Assembly (NCBI GenBank): GCA_023388015.1
Contig: JAEWHB010000010.1
Span: 1-12,862, forward strand
From: Bacteroidota bacterium
GTDB taxonomy: Bacteria; Bacteroidota; Bacteroidia; Flavobacteriales; Weeksellaceae
Reading direction: 5' to 3'
DNA: 12,862 nucleotides
Below the pieces are notes generated by a model, which worked only from the letters and a program-made list of their open reading frames with translations, was not told the DNA's origin and did not search any database. This document shows positions 6,478-11,864 of this stretch, one piece after another. The translations under genes were made by a program, and so were the position numbers. Each line of letters begins with the position of its first letter. Positions within the stretch are counted from its first letter, which is position 1.

Positions 6478-8244
6478 GTGAAAGAATTACTATCGCTAAA
6501 TAAATTTCTCTGGAAATACCGTTGGGAACTGCTGGCAGGATTCGTTATGATCATCCTGTCAAACTTCGTTTCGGTGCTTTCCATTAATTATGTCGGAAGT
6601 GCGATAAACGACATAGAATCCCTATTGGTGCAATTTCAGTCGGGAGATATGAATAATCTTTCCGAAGTTAAAAACGGACTGATGAAAGCCGCTTTGCTTT
6701 TTATAGGCCTAAAAATAGTTGCTGGCTTGTTTTTAATTGGGGTTCGGCTGATGATCATAGCGACTTCAAGACATATCGAATACGATTTGAAAAACGATAT
6801 TTATTCGCATTACCAAAAACTTTCCCTTTCCTTTTATAAGCAAAACAAAACCGGTGATTTGATGAACCGCATCACAGAAGATGTGGCTTTTGTACGACAA
6901 TACCTCGGGCCGGGAATTATGTATCCGATGGATCTGATTTCGCGCGCCGCCATCATTCTGGCCTTTATGATCAACATCGACCCGATGCTCACACTTTATA
7001 CGTTGGGTCCTTTGCCGATTCTTTCCTTTTTGATTTACAAAGTCGCTTCGACCATCAATAAAAAAAGTATATCTGTTCAGAAACAACAATCGGAAATTTC
7101 ATCAATTGTTCAGGATACATTTTCAGGAATCCGGGTCATAAAATCTTTCAATACGGAAAATTCCACGATGGAAAATTATGAAAAAGAAGCCGGCGATTAC
7201 GAGAAAAAAGCACTTTCACTTGCTCAAACCGAAGCTTATTTTTTCCCTTTGATGGTTTTAATTGTCGGAATCAGTAACCTGCTGATTTTGTACATGGGTG
7301 GCGTTCGTTATTATGAAGGCAAATTAAATATTGGAGTTATCGCACAATATTTCATGTACCTGAATATGCTGATTTGGCCTTTTACAAGTTTGGGCTGGGT
7401 AACGATGTTGGTGCAAAGAGCCGAAGCATCCATGGCGCGCATCAACGAATTCCTGAAACAAAAACCGGAAATTGAAAATCTGGTTGCGCAAGAAACACCG
7501 GTTTCGGGTAAAATCGAATTTAAAAATGTAAGTTACACCTACAAAAACACCGGAATTCAGGCCTTGAAAAATGTTTCTTTTACGGTTGAAAAAGGAAAAT
7601 CATTGGCGATTATGGGTAAAACCGGTTCGGGAAAATCTACCATTGTCTTATTGTTAGCGAGACTTTTACAACCCAGTTCCGGACAGATTCTGATTGACGG
7701 AATTCCTTACGAGGAATTAAATCTGAATTCGCTTCGCGAAGCCATTGGTTTTGTGCCACAGGAAGCATTTTTATTTTCCGATACCATTCAACACAATATT
7801 TTATTTGGCGCTTCAGATGAAAAGGATTCCGAAGCCGTTAAAAAATATGCCAAAAAAGCTGCTGTTCACAAAAACATCGAAGGATTTAAAGAGCGATATG
7901 AAACGATTTTGGGCGAACGTGGTGTAACGCTTTCAGGCGGACAAAAACAAAGAATTTCCATCGCTCGCGCACTAATCAAAGACCCGGAAATTTTGGTTTT
8001 TGACGATAGTTTATCGGCCGTTGATACCGAAACCGAAGAAGAAATCCTGAAAAATCTTCAGAGCGAACTCAATCAGAAAACCACTTTTATCGTTACACAC
8101 CGTATTTCTTCGGCCAAAAATGCAGATCACATTTTGGTACTTGACGAAGGCGAAATCGTAGAATACGGCACACATTCAGAACTTGTAGCAAAAGAAGGCG
8201 CCTATTTTTCACTCATCAAAAAGCAATTGGTCGAACAAGATTAA
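6478..8244 (+). CDS. ABC exporter, fused permease and ATPase (MdlB/MsbA type)
   Basis: This 588-residue half-transporter should dimerise in the inner membrane to export a lipid, drug or peptide; the substrate is not evident. The N-terminal type-1 exporter permease (about 1-330) has six likely helices, and the ATPase spans about 345-580. Visible motifs are Walker A GKTGSGKST (380-388), Q-loop Gln428 in GFVPQEAF, signature LSGGQ (485-489), Walker B ILVFDD (505-510), D-loop SAVD and H-loop His541. The residue after the Walker B Asp is Asp510 where most ABC ATPases have the catalytic Glu; MdlA-type proteins share this. The start is GTG: an in-frame stop lies at 6466-6468, and the first ATG would remove 23 residues including part of helix 1. 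It is divergent from nusB and appears single-gene; no strong terminator follows. Confidence 0.93.
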   Translation: MKELLSLNKFLWKYRWELLAGFVMIILSNFVSVLSINYVGSAINDIESLLVQFQSGDMNNLSEVKNGLMKAALLFIGLKIVAGLFLIGVRLMIIATSRHIEYDLKNDIYSHYQKLSLSFYKQNKTGDLMNRITEDVAFVRQYLGPGIMYPMDLISRAAIILAFMINIDPMLTLYTLGPLPILSFLIYKVASTINKKSISVQKQQSEISSIVQDTFSGIRVIKSFNTENSTMENYEKEAGDYEKKALSLAQTEAYFFPLMVLIVGISNLLILYMGGVRYYEGKLNIGVIAQYFMYLNMLIWPFTSLGWVTMLVQRAEASMARINEFLKQKPEIENLVAQETPVSGKIEFKNVSYTYKNTGIQALKNVSFTVEKGKSLAIMGKTGSGKSTIVLLLARLLQPSSGQILIDGIPYEELNLNSLREAIGFVPQEAFLFSDTIQHNILFGASDEKDSEAVKKYAKKAAVHKNIEGFKERYETILGERGVTLSGGQKQRISIARALIKDPEILVFDDSLSAVDTETEEEILKNLQSELNQKTTFIVTHRISSAKNADHILVLDEGEIVEYGTHSELVAKEGAYFSLIKKQLVEQD

Positions 8245-8317
8245 ATTCTCAAATTATTACTTTCGCTCTATGAAATTGATTTTATTAAGATAAATTTCAA
8301 TTTTAAAGAAATTTTTA

Positions 8318-8325
8318 TAGATTTG
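8318..8325 (+). promoter_or_regulatory. Promoter -7 element of the DUF3276 gene
   Basis: TAGATTTG is an exact TAnnTTTG match, placing the transcription start near 8331 and giving a leader of about 28 nt before the ATG at 8359. An alternative reading uses this TTTG (8322-8325) as a -33 box and TAATTTTA (8348-8355) as a poorer -7 element three bases before the ATG. The rest of the 114-base gap after the exporter is AT-rich and otherwise featureless. Confidence 0.45.
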
Positions 8326-8358
8326 TTAGCAAAGTATTAACACTTCTTAATTTTACGC

Positions 8359-8754
8359 ATGATGAGTGAAAATGAAAATTTCGAAAGGTCTGAACCAGAT
8401 GGAATATATTCCAAAGTTCTGAGAGCAGGCAGAAGGACTTATTTTTTTGATGTAAGGGAAACACGGGCTGGTGACTATTATCTTACCATCACGGAAAGTA
8501 AAAAGAACACGAATGAGGACGGTTCTTTTTTCTACAAAAAACACAAGATTTATCTTTACAAGGAGGATTTTGGCAATTTCAAAAATATTTTGGACGAAAT
8601 CACCTCTTACGTAGTTGATGAACGCGGTGAAGAAGTGATTTCTGAACGTCATCAGAAAGATTATGACAGTTATTCAGAATCTGAAGTTTCAACTGCAGAT
8701 ATCCCGAAATCAACCACAGAATCTTTTACAGATGTTGATTTTGATGACATCTAA
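8359..8754 (+). CDS. DUF3276 / PUR-family nucleic-acid-binding protein
   Basis: This 131-residue cytoplasmic protein carries one PUR-type repeat (about 14-82): GIYSKVLRAGRRTYFFDVRE, then GDYYLTITESKK and FFYKKHKIYLYKEDFGNF, the beta-beta-beta-beta-alpha pattern of this family. Bacterial PUR proteins, such as those of Borrelia, bind single-stranded DNA or RNA; the role of the Bacteroidota members is not well established, so nucleic acid binding is known for the family and not shown here. The C-terminal 45 residues are acidic and Ser/Thr-rich (about 87-131) and probably disordered. Two adjacent ATG codons (8359, 8362) can start it. It is monocistronic, flanked by its own promoter and a strong terminator. 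Confidence 0.88.
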   Translation: MMSENENFERSEPDGIYSKVLRAGRRTYFFDVRETRAGDYYLTITESKKNTNEDGSFFYKKHKIYLYKEDFGNFKNILDEITSYVVDERGEEVISERHQKDYDSYSESEVSTADIPKSTTESFTDVDFDDI

Positions 8755-8790
8755 GAAGATTTTCAATCAAATTTTAGCGTTTACAAGCAT

Positions 8791-8823
8791 AAAAAACCGT
8801 CCCATTTTGAAATGGGACGGTTT
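8791..8823 (+). repeat. Copy 1 of a 33-bp terminator repeat
   Basis: This stretch is repeated at 9844-9876 with one substitution (G to A in the right arm of the hairpin). The two copies bracket rluF. Confidence 0.9.
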
Positions 8824-8824
8824 T
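8793..8824 (+). terminator. Intrinsic terminator after the DUF3276 gene
   Basis: A perfect 14-bp stem (8793-8806 with 8811-8824) closes a TTGA loop and is followed by a T-rich tract (the stem's own four T, then CTTTTTT). On the opposite strand a run of T also follows, so it could work both ways. An almost identical copy lies past rluF at 9847-9876. Confidence 0.92.
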
Positions 8825-8866
8825 CTTTTTTAAAATAATCCTTTATTCGTTTGTCAACGAAATTTC

Positions 8867-8895
8867 TTTGTACATCCACAAAACAACTACCTTTG
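8867..8895 (+). promoter_or_regulatory. Full consensus promoter of rluF
   Basis: TTTG at 8867-8870, 17 bases, then TACCTTTG at 8888-8895: both Bacteroidota consensus elements (-33 TTTG and -7 TAnnTTTG) match exactly with permissible spacing. The -7 element ends five bases before the ATG at 8901, so transcription should start at about that ATG. Confidence 0.72.
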
Positions 8896-8900
8896 TTTTC

Positions 8901-9782
8901 ATGGAGGAAAAGGATACAATTCGACTGAATAAATTTATTAGCGACAGTGGTTTTTGTTCAAGACGCGAAGCCGATCAATACATCGAAAACCGCCAGGTTT
9001 CGGTCAATGGTCGTACTGCAAAAGTAGGTCAGCACATAAAATTATCCGATAAAGTTTTCGTTAATGATGTTGAAATCGAGCCCAAAGACAAAGAGATGGC
9101 AGCTTACATCATGCTCAACAAACCTGTCGGGATTACTTGTACAACCGATTCTTCGGATCCCGATAACATCGTTGATTTTCTTTCCTTAGGTCAACGCATT
9201 TTTCCGGTAGGTCGATTGGATAAAGATTCACAAGGCTTGATTCTCCTTACCAGCGACGGCGATATCGTAAATAAAATTCTTCGCGCAGGAAACAACCACG
9301 AAAAAGAATACATCGTTACGGTTGATAAACCCATCACCGATGATTTTTGTGAACGAATGCAAAAAGGAGTTCCGATTTTGGGCGTAGTTACCAAGAAATG
9401 CAAAGTAGAAAAAATAAGTTCAAACGTTTTTCGGATTATTTTAATTCAGGGTCTCAATCGTCAGATTCGGCGGATGTGCGAATATTTCGGCTACAATGTC
9501 ACCCGATTGGAGCGTGTACGAATAATGAATCTAACGCTCAACGTTGGTGTTGGACAACACCGTGATTTGACACCGGAAGAACTGGCTGAACTTAAATTTT
9601 TGACTGAAAATTCTGAAAAAAATATTGAAGAAAAGCAAAGCCAAAAACCCAAAAAGAAAAAGCCTAAAAAAGAAACTGTGAAAGAAGTTTCTTTCAAGAA
9701 AACCTATAAAAAGAAAACTTCTCAACCGCGAATAGGAAAATCAAATCCGAATAAAAAATCGGGAGGAAAGCGCCGTCGGTAA
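8901..9782 (+). CDS. rluF: 23S rRNA pseudouridine(2604) synthase RluF
   Basis: RluF isomerises uridine 2604 of 23S rRNA to pseudouridine. From the ATG at 8901 the product is 293 residues. It has an S4 RNA-binding domain (about 6-66, RLNKFISDSGFCSRREAD), then the RsuA/RluB-type catalytic domain (about 68-230) with GRLDKDSQGL, catalytic Asp107, then NKILRAGNNHEKEY, GVPILGVVTKKCKV and GLNRQIRRMCEYFGY. As recalled, these match E. coli RluF almost word for word, with its catalytic Asp at the same residue number, which supports this start. A longer frame from TTG 8868 adds 11 residues but overlaps the promoter and is rejected. The last 45 residues or so (249-293) form a Lys/Arg-rich tail (PKKKKPKKE) probably binding RNA non-specifically. 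It lies between two near-identical terminators. Confidence 0.94.
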   Translation: MEEKDTIRLNKFISDSGFCSRREADQYIENRQVSVNGRTAKVGQHIKLSDKVFVNDVEIEPKDKEMAAYIMLNKPVGITCTTDSSDPDNIVDFLSLGQRIFPVGRLDKDSQGLILLTSDGDIVNKILRAGNNHEKEYIVTVDKPITDDFCERMQKGVPILGVVTKKCKVEKISSNVFRIILIQGLNRQIRRMCEYFGYNVTRLERVRIMNLTLNVGVGQHRDLTPEELAELKFLTENSEKNIEEKQSQKPKKKKPKKETVKEVSFKKTYKKKTSQPRIGKSNPNKKSGGKRRR

Positions 9783-9843
9783 TTTTTTCTTCCCGATGAA
9801 TTCTAAAGTTTTTTATTCTTTATAATCAGAATTACAACCCTAA

Positions 9844-9876
9844 AAAAAACCGTCCCATTTTGAAATGAGACGGTTT
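9844..9876 (+). repeat. Copy 2 of a 33-bp terminator repeat
   Basis: Same 33 bases as 8791-8823 except one G to A change in the right arm of the hairpin. Confidence 0.9.
9847..9876. terminator. Bidirectional terminator between rluF and the COG1579 gene
   Basis: A 13-bp stem (9847-9859 with 9864-9876) with TTGA loop has one mismatch: C-A on the + strand RNA, but a G-U wobble on the minus strand RNA. On the minus strand it is followed by a run of T (complement of the A-tract 9842-9849); on the + strand by TTTACTATTTTTT. It serves convergent genes ending at 9782 (+) and 9902 (-), and should work better for the minus strand. Confidence 0.85.
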
Positions 9877-9901
9877 ACTATTTTTTGCGGCTTTGAATTA
9901 T

Positions 9902-10684
9902 TTATTTCAAAAGTGCATCAATTTTTTCTTTTTCTTCTTCTGCTAACTCAGCATCAACCAGAATTCGGCCACTGTGTTCGTCAGAAATAATTTTCTTACG
10001 TTGCGCAATGTCCATCTGTCTTTGTGGTGGAATCGTAAAGAAAGAACCGACAGATGCGTTGCGGTTAACCGGCACCACTGCCAATCCGTTTTTCATATTG
10101 GTACGAATTCTTTTGTACGCATTGAAAAGTCTTTCTTCCAATGCTCCAGAAAATTCTTCAGACTTTTTAACCAAAAACTCTTCTTCCTTCTCTGTTTCTT
10201 TGATGATCGCATCCAATTCAGATTTTTTATGTTCCAAATGCGATTTCATTGAATCCAATTTGGTATTGATTTCTTCCTGAATTTGCTTTTTATGTTCAAT
10301 TTTTACATTGAATTCTTTGATTCTTTTTTCGGACAATTGAATTTCAAGCTCCTGATATTCAACTTCTTTTGCCAAAGAGTCAAACTCGCGATTGTTACGC
10401 ACGTTGTCCTGCTGTTTGGCATATTTTTTAATCAAAGCTTCGGAATTTTTGATGGCTTCCTTTTTCAATTTGATTTCACCGTCCAGTTCCTTGATTTCAT
10501 CATCAATTTTCTGGATTCGGGTTTCCATCTGAGCCACATCGTCACTCAAATCTTCAACCTCCAATGGCAATTCGCCACGGGTGTTGCGGATTTCGTCCAA
10601 ACGTGAGTCAATTAACTGTAAATCATACAATGCGCGCAATTTTTCTTCGACGCTCATTTCTTTTTGCTGATCTTTTTTTGCCAT
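9902..10684 (-). CDS. COG1579 coiled-coil protein with degenerate zinc ribbon
   Basis: This 260-residue cytoplasmic protein is mostly a charged coiled coil (about 10-185, rich in Glu and Lys) followed by a small C-terminal domain (about 200-260). The layout and segments such as NNREFDSLAKEVEYQE, FTIPPQRQMDI and SGRILVD place it in the COG1579 family, whose typical members end in a four-cysteine zinc ribbon (CxGC ... CxxCGRI). Here the four positions read Ser211, Ser214, Asp235 and Ser238, and the protein has no cysteine at all, so zinc cannot be bound in the usual way. Function in bacteria is not settled; a nucleic-acid or ribosome-related role is only suggested by the fold. It is the second gene after the Nif3 gene, 3 bases apart, so the two are surely co-transcribed, and ends at the terminator at 9847-9876. 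Confidence 0.88.
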   Translation of the reverse strand: MAKKDQQKEMSVEEKLRALYDLQLIDSRLDEIRNTRGELPLEVEDLSDDVAQMETRIQKIDDEIKELDGEIKLKKEAIKNSEALIKKYAKQQDNVRNNREFDSLAKEVEYQELEIQLSEKRIKEFNVKIEHKKQIQEEINTKLDSMKSHLEHKKSELDAIIKETEKEEEFLVKKSEEFSGALEERLFNAYKRIRTNMKNGLAVVPVNRNASVGSFFTIPPQRQMDIAQRKKIISDEHSGRILVDAELAEEEKEKIDALLK

Positions 10685-10687
10685 ATC

Positions 10688-11782
10688 TTAAATGTAATGA
10701 ACAGGATTCGTATTAATCTCTGATTTTAGGACTGCAAAATTAGGAAATTTTTCTGATAGATAAGCAGTTAATAATTCTTTTGTGAATTGTTCGGATTCAT
10801 AATGCCCGATATCTGCCAATAAAATTTGATTTTCTGCCTGAAAAAAATCGTGGTATTTGAAGTCCGCCGTTATGAAAACATCGGCTCCGTTTTGTTTAGC
10901 ATTTGAAATAGCAAAACTCCCAGAACCACCTAAAACAGCGATTTTTTTAATTTTTTTATTTAATAATTTAGAATGGCGAATGCATTGGGTTTGCATTTTT
11001 TCTTTCAAATAGTTTAGAAATTCTGCTTCGTCCATTTCGTTTTCCAATTCGCCGATCATTCCCATCCCGATATTTTGATTGGTATTTTCCAATTGGAACA
11101 ATTCATACGCAATTTCCTCGTACGGATGCGCTTTTCTCAACGCTCGGAAAATCTCATTTTCCCGATGTTTATTGAAAACAATGCTGATTCTTTCTTCTTC
11201 TGAAAATTCGGTTTTCCCGATTTCGCCTTTGTAAGGATTGGCTCCCTCCACCGGCCGATAAGTTCCGGTTCCTTTTAAATTGAAACTGCAATTGTCATAA
11301 TTCCCGATGAACCCAGCGCCTGCTTCAAACAAAGCATTCCTAACTTTTTCGGCAGCTTCGAGTGGAACATACGTTACCAAATGACGCAAACTATCTTTTT
11401 GAGGAATTAAAATTTTGGTGTTGTGCAGATTTAATTGTTTGGAAATCTGATGATTCACGCCAAATTGAGAATTATCCAAAGCCGTATGTGTCGCATAAAT
11501 ATTGATGTCGTGCTTGATGGCTTTTTGGGCAACTCTTTCCACATAAGATTTTCCGGTCAGTTTTTTCAGCCCCGAAAAAATAATCGGATGAAAACTGACA
11601 ATCAGATTTGTGCCTTTTTCAATGGCTTCGTCCACCACGGATTCCAGGGTATCGAGCGTAACGAGAATTTTAGTTATTTCTGCATTTGGATTTCCCACCA
11701 AAAGTCCGACGTTGTCAAAACCTTCCGCATAAGCAAGCGGTGCCAATTTTTCGAGTTCTTTTGTGATTTCGGATATTTTCAT
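10688..11782 (-). CDS. Nif3-family dinuclear-metal protein (YqfO/YbgI type)
   Basis: Nif3/YbgI proteins form toroidal hexamers with a two-metal site; some are annotated as type 2 GTP cyclohydrolase I, but the reaction is uncertain. From the ATG at 11782 the product is 364 residues. The Nif3 domain is split: residues 1-120 (GFDNVGLLVG, FHPIIFSGL, THTALDN) and 240-364 (VLGGSGSF, TADFKYHDF, GHYESEQF), with a roughly 110-residue CutA1-like insertion (about 130-230, VTYVPLEAAEKVRNALFEAG) as in the long YqfO subgroup. By alignment to E. coli YbgI the ligands are His65, Asp103, His327 and Glu331, but the first His of the usual HHP is Phe64. A TTG at 11791 would add three residues, but it lies inside the promoter element and is rejected. 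It heads a two-gene operon with the COG1579 gene. Confidence 0.92.
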   Translation of the reverse strand: MKISEITKELEKLAPLAYAEGFDNVGLLVGNPNAEITKILVTLDTLESVVDEAIEKGTNLIVSFHPIIFSGLKKLTGKSYVERVAQKAIKHDINIYATHTALDNSQFGVNHQISKQLNLHNTKILIPQKDSLRHLVTYVPLEAAEKVRNALFEAGAGFIGNYDNCSFNLKGTGTYRPVEGANPYKGEIGKTEFSEEERISIVFNKHRENEIFRALRKAHPYEEIAYELFQLENTNQNIGMGMIGELENEMDEAEFLNYLKEKMQTQCIRHSKLLNKKIKKIAVLGGSGSFAISNAKQNGADVFITADFKYHDFFQAENQILLADIGHYESEQFTKELLTAYLSEKFPNFAVLKSEINTNPVHYI

Positions 11783-11788
11783 TTCAGA

Positions 11789-11796
11789 CAAATATA
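11789..11796 (-). promoter_or_regulatory. Promoter -7 element of the Nif3/COG1579 operon
   Basis: The minus strand reads TATATTTG, an exact TAnnTTTG match, six bases ahead of the ATG at 11782. It lies 16 bases past the terminator of the upstream gene. A TTTG exists 11 bases upstream, but this spacing is too short for a -33 box. Confidence 0.6.
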
Positions 11797-11812
11797 AGGA
11801 TTGAAAACAAAA

Positions 11813-11842
11813 AACCTGTCAGACTCAGTAATCTGACAGGTT
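11813..11842 (-). terminator. Intrinsic terminator of the PPIase fusion gene
   Basis: A perfect 11-bp stem (11813-11823 with 11832-11842) with an 8-base loop is followed on the minus strand by TTTTTTGTTTT. It lies 22 bases past the stop of the cyclophilin-FKBP gene and isolates it from the Nif3 operon. Confidence 0.9.
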
Positions 11843-11864
11843 ATGAATATCGTTAATTCTCTAA

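Noticed and set aside
8271..8299. A 7-bp AT-rich hairpin after the ABC exporter, considered as a terminator.
   Set aside because: The stem is almost all A-T with a 15-base loop and no proper T-run; too weak to call.
8868..8900. Longer rluF reading frame from a TTG at 8868.
   Set aside because: It overlaps both promoter elements, adds 11 residues absent from the E. coli RluF alignment as recalled, and starts at a rarer codon than the ATG at 8901.
11435..11797. A 120-codon + strand frame opposite the Nif3 gene, and similar antisense frames opposite the COG1579, PPIase and response regulator genes.
   Set aside because: All lie fully within well-supported genes on the other strand, have Phe/Cys/His-biased compositions typical of antisense translation, and match nothing.
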